Shown: positions 34,816 to 44,723, counted from the stretch's first letter. The stretch is DNA of 64,000 nt from Rurimicrobium sp040387755 (GCA_040387755.1 JAZKDB010000001.1:682001-746000); one strand, 5' to 3'. Notes: generated by a model not told the origin, from the letters alone. Numbers and translations: made by a program.

Positions 34816-37041
34816 GTGAAAAACCGACTTTTCTACATCCTTACCCTGATTTGTTTTTTGAGTATTCATCAATCCCGTGCGCAATTGCCGGTATGCGATA
34901 TCGTTTACGGCCGGTATAGCTATGATTCAATAGCTAATTATAATCCTACATTAGGTCCTTCAGCCACTAATCCATCTGTTAACAGTATTGGCACGCCATT
35001 GGGCACCTCCGGATTAACTATTGGGCCGGTTTTGGGCTCAGGTAGTCCTGTCCGGACTTTCTATACTGTAGATTTGGCAACTAATAACTATATATATTAT
35101 AATCCATCAACATCTACCTGGATAAATACAGGGCATAAATGCGGCATTGGTGTCAATATTGCTGCTGGTGGGGGTTACATATTTAATTTGGATGGGCCAA
35201 GCGGGAGAGTATTCCGATACGATGGTACCGGCGATGCAACATTACTCACCACTGTGTCAGCATTTGTAGGAGGAGCACCATATGATCTTATTGCCGATTG
35301 CGAAGGAAGTTGGTATATTTTCAATCAGACAGGAGCCTCTCCTTTTTTGGCTCAGTATAGTGCAGCCGGAGCCTTAGTCAAAACATGGGCTTATGCCAAT
35401 CCGCTAGGATTAAGTGTAAGGGCTGCAGGAGGATTTGCGATTATCGGAGACTCTCTGTACACCGATGATAATTATGTTGCAGGTGGCGGTGCTATTGCTA
35501 CTTATGTTTTGGGTTTCGATACACTTACTTTAGTTAAGACAAGCAAGATTGACAAAGTAGTGAGTAATGATTTGGCCAGTTGCGAAGGGGCAGCATTTGC
35601 TCATCCGATTATTGAAATTAAAGAATCCGTCAACGATGTATGCTTTACAAACCCGGTATCATTTACCAGCAAATCTCTTGGCGGAGGGGCAAGTCCTGTC
35701 TATAAATGGTTTGTAAACGGTGTACTTAAGAGTACCGCAACTGCTTACACCTATACACCAGTGAGTGGAGATAAAGTTTATTGTGTTCTTACCAGCTCAT
35801 CCTCATGTGCGATTACTGCCACAGATACCAGCAATATTATTTTAATGAATACCCCTGGCCCAAAAGTTACCAGTCCCCTTGATTTGTGCCTTGGTGGAGC
35901 ATCGGTTCCGCTAATGGCCATTGGCAGTGGTTTGAAATGGTATACCACAGCCTCAGGTGGTACAGGTTCTGCTACAGCACCCACACCTTCTACAGCTACT
36001 GCCGGAACAACAGTGTATTATGTGAGTCAAAATTGTCCAGCCCCTGTTTTTGAAAGCCCTCGTTCGGTTATTAATGTGATAGTGCACCCTTTGCCAGCTA
36101 TTAGTTTTTCTACTTTCCCTGCCACTTCAATGACTTTATGCCGTTCCAGCCCACTTACACTCAAGGCATTCAATCCTATTGCTGCGGCATGGCAATGGGA
36201 TTCAATGGGTATAGTATTACCGGCGGCCACAAAGGATTCACTTGTTGTGTATACAAAAGGCAAATGGGGAGTAAGGCTTACAGATATTTATGGTTGCCAG
36301 AATAGGGTAGAGGTTGATGTAAATAAAGATACTACTGCATTACCCATTCTTTCTCCTACAGAGGCGTTTATTTGCGAGGATGGTTCTGTCTTGCTCACAT
36401 GCAGTCCTGGTTTTCTTACTTATACTTTTGAATGGTTGAAGGATGGATTATTATTATCCTCTCCCTCGCCAATGATTAATTTGTGGAATGCCAATCTGGC
36501 CGGAACCTATTCTGCAAAAGTGACCAATACCTTAGGCTGTGCAGACACCAGTAATAAAGTTCTCGTGAGCTATTACCCCAAACCACTGAAACCGCTTATT
36601 CTCAACAAAGACCCTCTACTTGAAATACCATCAGCTTATTTATATTATCAGTGGTACAGGGATGGACTGAAAATCGTTGGTGCTACATCCAATTCACTCT
36701 TCACAACAAAAACAGGAAAGTACCATATTGAAGTAACAGATGTCAATGGCTGTACTAATCAATCAGATACAGTAATGATAGACCAGAGCTCTTCCGTAAG
36801 CTCATCTGCCTTAGCGTCTTTTTTTGAAATTTACCCCAATCCCACAAAGGACAAAGTATTTATCCTCACCCCTGGTAATACATTCATTTCTGTAGAAGAC
36901 ATTTTTGGTAAGCAAATTTTTTCAGGAAATGACCTTACTTCTATTGATATGTCAAATTTTGCTTCAGGTATTTATATTTTCAAAGTATTTAACAGTGACC
37001 ATCAGCTTTTCGGTGTCGCTAAAGTTTATAAAAATGAATAA
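34816..37041 (+). CDS. Large secreted T9SS type A protein with Ig-like repeats (741 aa)
   Basis: It begins at a GTG, giving a signal peptide 'MKNRLFYILTLICFLSIHQS' and cleavage near 'RAQ'. The N-terminal 250 residues resemble a beta-propeller-like region ('AAGGGYIFNLDGPSGRVFRY', 'LIADCEGSWYIFNQTG'); several Ig/PKD-like domains with paired cysteines follow ('CFTNPVSFTSKSLGGGASPV', 'CEDGSVLLTCSPGFLTYTF'). The last 75 residues are a type A sorting domain ('FFEIYPNPTKDKVFIL', 'VEDIFGKQIFSG', 'SGIYIFKV'). It is a likely surface protein; its ligand is unknown. It follows the two-component operon. Confidence 0.87.
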   Translation: MKNRLFYILTLICFLSIHQSRAQLPVCDIVYGRYSYDSIANYNPTLGPSATNPSVNSIGTPLGTSGLTIGPVLGSGSPVRTFYTVDLATNNYIYYNPSTSTWINTGHKCGIGVNIAAGGGYIFNLDGPSGRVFRYDGTGDATLLTTVSAFVGGAPYDLIADCEGSWYIFNQTGASPFLAQYSAAGALVKTWAYANPLGLSVRAAGGFAIIGDSLYTDDNYVAGGGAIATYVLGFDTLTLVKTSKIDKVVSNDLASCEGAAFAHPIIEIKESVNDVCFTNPVSFTSKSLGGGASPVYKWFVNGVLKSTATAYTYTPVSGDKVYCVLTSSSSCAITATDTSNIILMNTPGPKVTSPLDLCLGGASVPLMAIGSGLKWYTTASGGTGSATAPTPSTATAGTTVYYVSQNCPAPVFESPRSVINVIVHPLPAISFSTFPATSMTLCRSSPLTLKAFNPIAAAWQWDSMGIVLPAATKDSLVVYTKGKWGVRLTDIYGCQNRVEVDVNKDTTALPILSPTEAFICEDGSVLLTCSPGFLTYTFEWLKDGLLLSSPSPMINLWNANLAGTYSAKVTNTLGCADTSNKVLVSYYPKPLKPLILNKDPLLEIPSAYLYYQWYRDGLKIVGATSNSLFTTKTGKYHIEVTDVNGCTNQSDTVMIDQSSSVSSSALASFFEIYPNPTKDKVFILTPGNTFISVEDIFGKQIFSGNDLTSIDMSNFASGIYIFKVFNSDHQLFGVAKVYKNE

Positions 37042-37047
37042 TGAAAC

Positions 37048-37079
37048 AAAAAAAACCACAACAACGTTGTGGTTTTTTT
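37048..37079 (+). terminator. Terminator after the large T9SS gene
   Basis: CCACAAC and GTTGTGG with flanking A and T runs form a stem directly after the stop at 37041. Confidence 0.85.
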
Positions 37080-37111
37080 CGGCCTGGTAAGTTTTCGCTA
37101 AACAGGCTATC

Positions 37112-37561
37112 CTATAATCCATCCCTCATAGACTTTACCTTATTATGGTCGGACTTCAAATGCGCATATTGGGTTTTGATCAGGTCTTTCTGCTCATTGC
37201 TCAGATATTCGCTTTGCTGCTCCAAAACTTTTTCATAGGTGCCTTTGGCAATATCTTCTCCAAATTCGCATGAGTTCAATATGGCTTTTCTGTCTTTGTC
37301 TGTAAGAGCAGCTTTTACGTCCATCCATATCCTGAAAATCTTTCCTGTGTTTTTTGTATCGTCGTTTGGAGTCCCTCCCAGTCTGCGTACTTCGGCCACC
37401 AAATCACTTTTGCATTGATGGCTGGTCTGCAACAATTCTCCAAAAAAGTTTTTTAAATCATGCTCCTTGCTTTCCCCCGAAGCAGTTTCATAACCTTCTA
37501 TGCGGTCATTATTGATTGTAATGAGCGTATTCAATGCTTCAATTGCTTTTTCCTTGTTCAT
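37112..37561 (-). CDS. PA2169-family four-helix-bundle protein (DUF2383)
   Basis: The 149-aa all-helical protein matches the ferritin-like DUF2383 layout: 'ALNTLITINNDRIEGYETAS', 'ELLQTSHQCKSDLVAEVRRLGG', 'DRKAILNSCEFGEDIAKGTYEKVL' (read in parts) and 'YLSNEQKDLIKTQYAHLKSDHN'. Members are often general-stress proteins of unknown chemistry. No signal peptide. It lies in a run of small minus-strand genes. Confidence 0.85.
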   Translation of the reverse strand: MNKEKAIEALNTLITINNDRIEGYETASGESKEHDLKNFFGELLQTSHQCKSDLVAEVRRLGGTPNDDTKNTGKIFRIWMDVKAALTDKDRKAILNSCEFGEDIAKGTYEKVLEQQSEYLSNEQKDLIKTQYAHLKSDHNKVKSMRDGL

Positions 37562-37674
37562 ATCAAATACAGTTTAAGATTATCAATTTCTTTTCAATAC
37601 AAAGTTGAATGATAATAGAAGGATAAGTATTGTATGATTCTAATAAAGACTTACAGGATTAGGTGAATCACATA

Positions 37675-37708
37675 AAAAAGCCACAACATTTTTTTGTTGT
37701 GGCTTTTT
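37675..37708. terminator. Terminator after the 126-aa minus-strand gene
   Basis: AAAAAGCCACAACA and TGTTGTGGCTTTTT form a 14-bp stem around a short T-rich loop, just beyond the minus-strand stop at 37727. Confidence 0.85.
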
Positions 37709-37726
37709 ACTCTTTTACTGCTAAAT

Positions 37727-38107
37727 CTATTGACCAAAATGTTCGGCAATCATTATAGCTAAATGTTCATCAGACATTTTGTTTGTTGTACTTTCCGAAG
37801 AAACTGCATTTTTATATTGGGGAGTGTCAGCAAGGAATTTCATGAACTGTTCCTGTATTTGACCCGTACCGGTAATATGGATTTCATCCACATTTTGCAT
37901 CAATGCTGTTATTTCTTTGAAATATTTTTGTGTTAAGGTAATTTCCTCATGATGAGCAGCGTTCTCGTTCGAGTTCGGACCAGCTCCTTCATTTTTTACA
38001 TGTCCCAGTATAACAAAATCGTTGCTATCTGTATCTTTCTTTCCAACAATAGTTGCGTGATGCGTATCCATCCAAACACCAAATTGCTTTTTATTTTTAT
38101 CTGACAT
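37727..38107 (-). CDS. Small baeRF/eRF1-domain-like protein (126 aa)
   Basis: The start at 38107 (MSDKNKKQFGVWMDTHHATI) is preferred over an in-frame ATG at 38146. The pattern 'FGVWMDTHHATIVG', 'YFKEITALMQNVDEIHITGTGQIQEQF' (in parts), 'TPQYKN' and 'KMSDEHLAIMIAEHF' recalls the small Bacteroidetes proteins related to domain 3 of release factor eRF1 (the baeRF group), thought to act at ribosomes. This assignment is by pattern only. A TACCTTTA box occurs about 15 bases upstream of the ATG. Confidence 0.6.
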   Translation of the reverse strand: MSDKNKKQFGVWMDTHHATIVGKKDTDSNDFVILGHVKNEGAGPNSNENAAHHEEITLTQKYFKEITALMQNVDEIHITGTGQIQEQFMKFLADTPQYKNAVSSESTTNKMSDEHLAIMIAEHFGQ

Positions 38108-38208
38108 AGTATTTATTTTTTTAAAGGTAGTCTTTATTGAGTGCACATATTTTCAAATACTGAATTTTGTGATTTCGAAAGCAGGCCAAGATTCTTCAGT
38201 TTAACAAT

Positions 38209-38595
38209 TTATAGAATCGAATGTACGCCCAACAGGTTGCCTTCTGTATCCATAAAGAAAGCCATATTGCCTGTATCAGTGTCGATATTGGTTTTGGGCA
38301 TAGTGATTTGTCCACCGGCACCTTTGATTCTGTCCAGTACCACTTGCAAATCCGGATTGCCGTTGAGGTAAATAATAGCCCCTTCAGCACTGGGTTTGTG
38401 GTAATCACTTTTTACCAGTGCACCACCAGAATGTGGGCTTTGAGAAGGGAACATCGCCATTTGCATGTTCATCATATTCATTTCCTGCATTTCAATATCA
38501 AAAGCCTCCTCATAAAACTTTTTGGCTCTGGACATATCCCTTACCGGAATCTCAAACCAATTCAGTGCATTGGTCGATTTGCTTAATTTTTCCAT
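38209..38595 (-). CDS. VOC-family (glyoxalase-like) protein
   Basis: The 128-aa protein starts 'NALNWFEIPVRDMSRAKKFYEEAF', the classical opening of a vicinal oxygen chelate domain, and continues 'IYLNGNPDLQVVLDRIKGAGG' and 'MAFFMDTEGNLLGVHS'. The fold is shared by glyoxalases, dioxygenases and resistance proteins; the middle is rich in methionine ('MQEMNMMNMQMAMFP'), which is unusual. The substrate cannot be told. Confidence 0.88.
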   Translation of the reverse strand: MEKLSKSTNALNWFEIPVRDMSRAKKFYEEAFDIEMQEMNMMNMQMAMFPSQSPHSGGALVKSDYHKPSAEGAIIYLNGNPDLQVVLDRIKGAGGQITMPKTNIDTDTGNMAFFMDTEGNLLGVHSIL

Positions 38596-38634
38596 TGTGT
38601 ATTTTTTTAATAAAAGATGAATTGAATAAATTGT

Positions 38635-39516
38635 TTAACGCTCTTGTTTGTTGTCAAAGCATTCGCGGTATTTGTTTTTCCATTTTTCTATTTCTCGCAA
38701 CAAATCGATATTGCTTTGGTTATTGGATGAGGCATTCTTTAAATTTCTTAATTCTGTTCTTAAGGCTGCCAATTCATGGCTATTGTTATTATTGAGTTCC
38801 TGATTGATTCTTTTATACTCATTGAGTTCATTCGTCATCCGGGCAATCAGAATATCCTTTTCGTTGCATTGAGTATTGGATGCTGTGTTAACTGTTGATC
38901 TGTTATTGTTGTTTTCCAGTTCATGAATTTTATTTTTCAGCTCATTGTTTTCGGCCATCAGCAAATTGGTATTGACATCATTGGTTGTCACAGAGGCTGG
39001 TTTGGCCAATACAGTCACCAGTTTATTCAGGCTGTCGACGCTCTGTTTTAAATTGCAGTTTTCCTGACTTAGTTTCTTGTCCGGAAACCAATCAATCTCA
39101 AAGAATTCAAAAATGCCAGCCAATTTCTTTTCTGCAAGTGGACGCGAAATTCTACTTGTCGCACTTTTTTCCACAGTACCAGACTTCTCTTCGGGCGAAA
39201 TGAAGATATTGCTGGAGATAGAATTAAAGCCGGTGGCATAGATAAAAATAAGAAAACCATTGATGATGCCCAGCAACCAGTCTTTATACTTTCTGCTTTT
39301 TTTCTCAATAATCATACTGATAGAGATAAGCAAGGATATTGAGAGTGCAATTATTTTGTAGATATCCGGATTGCTCACCGTCTTATGCATAAAGGAATGT
39401 ACTACCAGGCATACTATCCAAACAGATGCTGAGGCTCCTGTAAGGGTGTACAGTGTTTTATTGGTAATTAGTTCGGTTGGCGTAATAGAAACGCTTTCGC
39501 TGTTGAGTTCTGACAT
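38635..39516 (-). CDS. Membrane protein with cytoplasmic-type coiled-coil tail (293 aa)
   Basis: Three hydrophobic segments lie in the first 100 residues ('ASVWIVCLVVHSFM', 'IIALSISLLISISMII', 'WLLGIINGFLIFIYATGF'). A long low-complexity coiled coil rich in Asn, Glu and Leu fills residues about 155-293 ('ENNELKNKIHELENNNN', 'ELAALRTELRNLKN'). No known domain. It starts divergently to nothing obvious; the 242 bases from 39517 to 39759 contain no gene or clear signal. Confidence 0.6.
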   Translation of the reverse strand: MSELNSESVSITPTELITNKTLYTLTGASASVWIVCLVVHSFMHKTVSNPDIYKIIALSISLLISISMIIEKKSRKYKDWLLGIINGFLIFIYATGFNSISSNIFISPEEKSGTVEKSATSRISRPLAEKKLAGIFEFFEIDWFPDKKLSQENCNLKQSVDSLNKLVTVLAKPASVTTNDVNTNLLMAENNELKNKIHELENNNNRSTVNTASNTQCNEKDILIARMTNELNEYKRINQELNNNNSHELAALRTELRNLKNASSNNQSNIDLLREIEKWKNKYRECFDNKQER

Positions 39517-39759
39517 TCTATTGGCTGTTTTTAAATATGATCTGATGAATTAAATACAGGAACAAATGAATTAGTGTTATTTCGTTCCTGTTACTACTTC
39601 AAACAAATATATTATTAATATGGCATACATTCAACAGCCTGAAATAATAAATGGGCAACAGAAAAATTTTCAGTAGTTAGAACCAGTCAGTAGTTTTACC
39701 GCTTATTTTATCCCGAACAACCAATAGTAAGTTTTGCAATATCCCGACAGTAGGGGTAT

Positions 39760-41583
39760 TTATTTGATTTTACGTATCGTTGTATCAGTCAGGGCTTTCA
39801 AAAAAGCAATAACATCCCTTTGTTCCTCATTACTCAAATTCAATTTGTCACCGCCTAATGTTTGGTTCTCCAGATGTATACCCCGGCCGCTGCCCCCTCC
39901 TTTATCATAAAAATCAATCACCTCTTCCAATGTTTTGAAAACTCCGTTATGCATGTAAGGAGCCGTTAGAGCAATGTTGCGGATGCCGGGCGTTTTGAAT
40001 GCATATCGATGAAGGGCTACATGGGTATATAAGTACTTCCCTTCGTCGGTGTCCACTAACGATTTTTTTAAGTTGTTTATTGGTACTGCTAATACCTCCG
40101 ATTCGGTTTCTTCATACAATGGGGGCACTAAGCCGTTAAACATTGGAGCATAATGACAGGTACCACATTTAGCCTTACCCATAAAGAGGTTGAAACCATT
40201 TTTTTCGCTTTCGCTTAGCAATTCACTTTCGTGGCGCATGTATTGATCAAAGCGTGAATTGAAACTGACCAAGGTTCTTATATAGGAAGCTATCGCATTA
40301 GCGATATTATAAGCACTTATGGATTCTTTATCATTTGGGTAGGCGCTTTTAAACGCCTTATTATACGCTGCGTCAGCGGCTAAAACCGGGATTGCTTCAA
40401 TTAATGAGCCACCCATTTCTTCTTTACTGTGTACTACTGCGCTTAATTGGGTTTCCAACACCAAAGCTCTGGAGTCATAAAATTGCCTTGTCTGAAAAAC
40501 ACTGTTCCAAAGTGTTGGAGTATTGCGGAGTAAATCACTTTTGCCATCAAGATGTTTTCCTTTTGGTAGTCCATCTGTAAATGCCAGTTGGGGATTATGA
40601 CAGCTTGCGCAACTTCTGCTGTTGTTAATAGAAAGCTTGGTATCATAGAAGAGTTGTTTTCCCAGAGCTATCCTTGCAGGTGTCATCCGGTACCTCTCGT
40701 TAGGCGAAAAAAAATCAATATTGAAAATATCAGCATCAAACAATGTCAAGGCTTGTGGATTTAGCGGTCCTCTTTCATTCTGGTTGATAAAGGCCATACT
40801 GAACGCAATTTTTCCTAATTGCGCCGACAAAGGATTCATATAATCTCTGACAAAGGTTAATCTGTCAAGCTGGTCAAAATGTTGTGCTTTTTGTATTACA
40901 GATATGGCACGGTTGCAGGCATCCACCGCTGGTTGATATAAAACGACATCTTTGTTTTCTATTTCATTTTGGTAAAGACCCAGAACGTTTTTTATGGATT
41001 CCAGTTGCACCTTCGTTTCCGGCAATGCATTCAACGATAAGGGCACGTCAAAACCGCTGATACCCATTGAGATGATTCGGTAGCTACCTGAGCGCAGCGC
41101 CGTCCATATTTTTTCATGTGTAAAGTAATACTGATGATCGGCTGCAGTACGCAAACCCCTAACATGTTTTATTTGTAGTTCAATTTCTTTTTTTAGTTCT
41201 GTACGATCAACTTTGTCTTCATACAGCATTGCTTCCAGATGCTGAAAGCCATGAGGGAAAGTACTGTCGTTTTGTGTGTCATCTTCAATACGCAGCAAGT
41301 CAGGACCATTAATCAGCCTGGCATTACGTGTGTCAAATTGCTCCACAAAAAAACTGATTTTTTTATACTGCATTCTGCAATCCAGAAATCCTTTTTTTAA
41401 TCTGCAGATTGAGCTATTTACCAAGGCCAGTTTATGCCAATCCTGCAATTTGAGTATCAGACTGTCCAATTGCGAATCGTAGTAAATCGCAACTTTATCA
41501 TTGGCTTTACCTGTATTTTTTGCATAGTGCATACTCAGCACAGCCACAATAAGACTTATTGTAAAAATCAATTTTCTCCTCAT
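39760..41583 (-). CDS. Di-haem cytochrome c peroxidase with N-terminal helical domain
   Basis: The C-terminal 340 or so residues form a MauG/CcpA-type peroxidase with two haem-binding CxxCH motifs, 'SRSCASCHNPQLAFTDG' and 'KAKCGTCHYAPMFNG', plus 'IALTAPYMHNGVFKTLEEVIDFYDKGGG' (in parts), a conserved C-terminal block. The N-terminal 260 residues are mostly helical with many charged residues and an imelysin-like look, an extension not found in classical CcpA. The ATG at 41583 (MRRKLIFTISLIVAVLSMHY) gives an N-terminal signal anchor; the alternative at 41604 adds 7 residues. It is periplasmic and probably reduces hydrogen peroxide. Confidence 0.9.
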   Translation of the reverse strand: MRRKLIFTISLIVAVLSMHYAKNTGKANDKVAIYYDSQLDSLILKLQDWHKLALVNSSICRLKKGFLDCRMQYKKISFFVEQFDTRNARLINGPDLLRIEDDTQNDSTFPHGFQHLEAMLYEDKVDRTELKKEIELQIKHVRGLRTAADHQYYFTHEKIWTALRSGSYRIISMGISGFDVPLSLNALPETKVQLESIKNVLGLYQNEIENKDVVLYQPAVDACNRAISVIQKAQHFDQLDRLTFVRDYMNPLSAQLGKIAFSMAFINQNERGPLNPQALTLFDADIFNIDFFSPNERYRMTPARIALGKQLFYDTKLSINNSRSCASCHNPQLAFTDGLPKGKHLDGKSDLLRNTPTLWNSVFQTRQFYDSRALVLETQLSAVVHSKEEMGGSLIEAIPVLAADAAYNKAFKSAYPNDKESISAYNIANAIASYIRTLVSFNSRFDQYMRHESELLSESEKNGFNLFMGKAKCGTCHYAPMFNGLVPPLYEETESEVLAVPINNLKKSLVDTDEGKYLYTHVALHRYAFKTPGIRNIALTAPYMHNGVFKTLEEVIDFYDKGGGSGRGIHLENQTLGGDKLNLSNEEQRDVIAFLKALTDTTIRKIK

Positions 41584-41734
41584 GCCATTCTTGTGTTTGT
41601 GCAAAAAAAATCTAAAGCAACATATAAACAGATGGCTTTACAATTCCTTGATAATTTGATAACCGATTGAAATATTGGGTTAATAATTCGGTAACACCAT
41701 GCAGATACTTTTACCACTTAAATAAAATGTTCCA

Positions 41735-44131
41735 ATGAAAAAATGTTTACTTCTTCTAGTAGTTCTGCTTAATTACGCCGTTATTTCTCAAGTTTCGGCT
41801 CAGGCAACTACCGTTTCTCCTTTCGCTTCCTCCTGGAAGTATTTTGCCACATCAGCAGCTCCTGCCTCTACCTGGAAAGATTCCACGTTTAGCGATGCCT
41901 CCTGGACCACAGGTACTGCCTATCTAGGTTATGGAGATACCTGGATTACCACCTGTATCCCTTCCGGTTGCTCCGGTGCCGCTTGTTCTCCTTCCTGTGG
42001 TACCAAATGGATTACTGCTTACTTCAGGAAGGTGGTGAATATCCCTACCTTATCTATTTACGATTCAATTCGTCTTTATCTGCGTTGCGACGATGGCGCA
42101 GTGGTATATGTAAATGGGGTAGAGATGTTCAGGGATAATTTGCCCACTGGAACTATTTCATTTTCAACAACTGCACCTTCTGCCAAAGGTGGTGCTGCAG
42201 AAACAACAGCAGTAGTAAAAAGTTTTCCCATCTCTGCTTTTGTACCTGGTAACAATACGATTGCGGTAGAAGTGCATCAGGAAAGTGGCACCAGCTCAGA
42301 CTTTACTTTCGACCTTATGGTAGAAGGGTACAAGTTTGTGCCCACCCCGGTAACATTGACCCGTGGCCCTTATTTGCAGGTGGGTAGTAAAACTGGAATG
42401 ACTTTTCGCTGGCGCAGTAACGTAGTGTCTAAATCAAAAATTTCAGTGGGCACTACACCAGGTGTGTATACCAAGTCTGTTGTAGATACTATTCTTACTA
42501 CCGAACATATTGTGCGTATAGAAGACTTATTACCAGATACAAAATACTATTACAGCATTGGTACAGACACTTCAGTGTTGCAAGGCGATACCAACAATTT
42601 TTTCACTACAGCACCACTGGATTCTGCCAAACGCAAGGTTAGTATTGCTGTCTTTGGCGATTGTGGCCGAAATGACAATGGCTTTCAGACCGGAACATTA
42701 TCTGCTTACCAAAAGTACCTTGCCTCCAAAGGAATGAAAGCATCTGAAGTATTGTTGCTGTTAGGCGATAATGCTTATAACAGTGGTACTGATGCCGAGT
42801 TTAGTAATACATTTTTTAGTCCTTATAGCGGCAATATTCTGAAAAATCACCCTCTTTATCCGGCACCCGGCAATCACGACTATAACAATGGTTCATTGAC
42901 AGCACAGCAATTGCACAACGTACCTTACTACAGTATTTTCAGTATGCCCACAGATGGCGAATGCGGTGGTGTCCCCTCCGAAACCAAGGCTTTCTATTCC
43001 TTCAACCGTGGTGGTGTTCACTTTTTATCTCTTGACTCTTATGGTATGGAAGATTATGGCACTACGCGTATGTATGATACCACCGGCGAGCAGGTAAAAT
43101 GGATTAAGAAGGATTTGGCAGCAGACACTTCAAAATGGGTGATTGCATATTGGCATCATCCTCCATATACCAAAGGCAGTCATAATTCAGACAGTGAAAC
43201 AGAATTGGTAAAGATTCGCGAGAATTTCATCCGTATTCTGGAGCGTATGGGCGTTGATTTGATTTTAACCGGGCATAGTCATGATTATGAGCGTTCTTAT
43301 CTGTTGAAAGGACATTTTGGTAACGAAGCTACTTTTAATAAAGCAGCACATACCGTTGATTCATCCAGTGCCAAATATGATGGCACAGCGAATTCCTGCC
43401 CATATGTATATCAATCCGGCAAGTATAACCACGGTACTGTTTATGTAGTGGCAGGTTCGTCTGGTGCAGATGGTGGCGTGCAGGCAGGTTATCCACACGA
43501 TGCAATGCCTTTCTCGGTAGACGATGGTGGTATGTTGTATCTTGAAGTGGAAGGCAATCGTCTTGACGCAAAATTCATCCGCAAAGACGATACCATTTCA
43601 GACCGATTCACCATCTTTAAAGATGTCAACAAAAAGTTTGATACCATTACTATTTATAAAGGAAAAGCAGCTACACTTGAGGCTACATGGTTAGGTACAT
43701 ATAGCTGGAGCTCTGGTACTGATACCACACGTAAAGTAAGTGTAAGCCCAATTGTAACAACCAAATACACGGTGAAAGACAGCGCTGTCAATACCTGCCT
43801 GATGAACGAATTTGTGGTAAAAGTATTAGATACCTCCAAGCCCATCAGCATTGCCGCAACAACAATTAGCGGGCTGGATGAAAGTTTTGTCTATCCTGTG
43901 CCAGCAAAAGATGTCCTTTATCTTGAACTCAACAATACAAATGAAGCTGATTTCACTTTTACCATTTATGATTTGCAGGGTCGTGTATTGCAAAAAAGCA
44001 AGCAATTGATATCAACAGGTAAGCAAAACATTGGTATTAGTGTAAAATCTATGCCATTGGATCAGGTCTTGATGATTAAGGTGGAGAATGCTTCAGCACA
44101 CAAAACATTCCGTTTTACCAGACAGGAATAA
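41735..44131 (+). CDS. Secreted purple-acid-phosphatase-like metallophosphoesterase, T9SS type A
   Basis: A signal peptide (MKKCLLLLVVLLNYAVISQV) is followed by a jelly-roll-like domain ('FRKVVNIPTLSIYDSIRLYL', 'DDGAVVYVNG'), a fibronectin-like domain with 'TLTRGPYLQVGS' and 'LLPDTKYYYSIGT', and the calcineurin-type catalytic core with all five metal motifs: 'AVFGDCGRND', 'LLLGDNAYNSGTD', 'PGNHDYNNG', 'YWHHPPYTKGS' and 'TGHSHDYERS'. A type A sorting domain closes the protein ('FVYPVPAKDVLYLEL', 'IYDLQGRVLQKS'). It should be an extracellular phosphatase. It is divergent from the peroxidase. Confidence 0.93.
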   Translation: MKKCLLLLVVLLNYAVISQVSAQATTVSPFASSWKYFATSAAPASTWKDSTFSDASWTTGTAYLGYGDTWITTCIPSGCSGAACSPSCGTKWITAYFRKVVNIPTLSIYDSIRLYLRCDDGAVVYVNGVEMFRDNLPTGTISFSTTAPSAKGGAAETTAVVKSFPISAFVPGNNTIAVEVHQESGTSSDFTFDLMVEGYKFVPTPVTLTRGPYLQVGSKTGMTFRWRSNVVSKSKISVGTTPGVYTKSVVDTILTTEHIVRIEDLLPDTKYYYSIGTDTSVLQGDTNNFFTTAPLDSAKRKVSIAVFGDCGRNDNGFQTGTLSAYQKYLASKGMKASEVLLLLGDNAYNSGTDAEFSNTFFSPYSGNILKNHPLYPAPGNHDYNNGSLTAQQLHNVPYYSIFSMPTDGECGGVPSETKAFYSFNRGGVHFLSLDSYGMEDYGTTRMYDTTGEQVKWIKKDLAADTSKWVIAYWHHPPYTKGSHNSDSETELVKIRENFIRILERMGVDLILTGHSHDYERSYLLKGHFGNEATFNKAAHTVDSSSAKYDGTANSCPYVYQSGKYNHGTVYVVAGSSGADGGVQAGYPHDAMPFSVDDGGMLYLEVEGNRLDAKFIRKDDTISDRFTIFKDVNKKFDTITIYKGKAATLEATWLGTYSWSSGTDTTRKVSVSPIVTTKYTVKDSAVNTCLMNEFVVKVLDTSKPISIAATTISGLDESFVYPVPAKDVLYLELNNTNEADFTFTIYDLQGRVLQKSKQLISTGKQNIGISVKSMPLDQVLMIKVENASAHKTFRFTRQE

Positions 44132-44153
44132 TGAGTAATTTTAGAAAAACTGT

Positions 44154-44190
44154 AAAAAGCCCGATTCATCAAAGAATCGGGCTTTTTTTT
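44154..44190 (+). terminator. Terminator after the phosphatase gene
   Basis: AAAAAGCCCGATTC and GAATCGGGCTTTTT form a perfect 14-bp stem with a 6-base loop followed by further Ts. Confidence 0.9.
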
Positions 44191-44318
44191 GTTGTTTTGA
44201 TTTTATTGTAACAATTTAATTCCAGAGGTCAAATTTATTTATGCCATCATTTATGCATGAACATCATGTGCTCTGCTTTACTTTCATTTTCAGGATATCT
44301 CACCTTCTCTGCTTTGCT

Positions 44319-44723
44319 CTATTGCGCTGCGGCATCAATGATTTTTTCCAGAATTTTAATATCCACATCCTCAAGCTTGTTGATATACAGGCAGCCACTT
44401 CCCGTCTTAAATTTACCCAGCTTTGTCAGGTGTTCAGCATGCCTTTGCAGGTCTATCAAGTGTAGTGATAGGTTGGCTTTACGTGGCGAAAACCCTATTT
44501 TAAACCAGTCCACCTCTCTGCCGCTGGCGGGACTCTTATACCTCACTTCACCAAAGCCAATCATAGAGCTCCCCCACATTTTAGGCTTTTCTTTCATCGC
44601 TTGCTCCATCAGGCCAAGGATAACATAACTATCTTTTCGCTTTTGTTCTTGCTCTATGCTGTTCAGGAAATCTTCAACGCTTGCAGCATTTGCTTTGGTT
44701 TTTATTTGGGCTAATTTTTCCAT
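44319..44723 (-). CDS. DUF1801 domain protein
   Basis: The 134-aa protein has the DUF1801 signature 'PKMWGSSMIGFGEVRYKSPA' and 'WFKIGFSPRKANLSLHLIDL', with the C-terminal 'LGKFKTGSGCLYINKLEDVD'. The family is YdhG-like and structurally defined, but its role is unknown. It is followed on the same strand by a cupin gene separated by 57 bases. Confidence 0.9.
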   Translation of the reverse strand: MEKLAQIKTKANAASVEDFLNSIEQEQKRKDSYVILGLMEQAMKEKPKMWGSSMIGFGEVRYKSPASGREVDWFKIGFSPRKANLSLHLIDLQRHAEHLTKLGKFKTGSGCLYINKLEDVDIKILEKIIDAAAQ

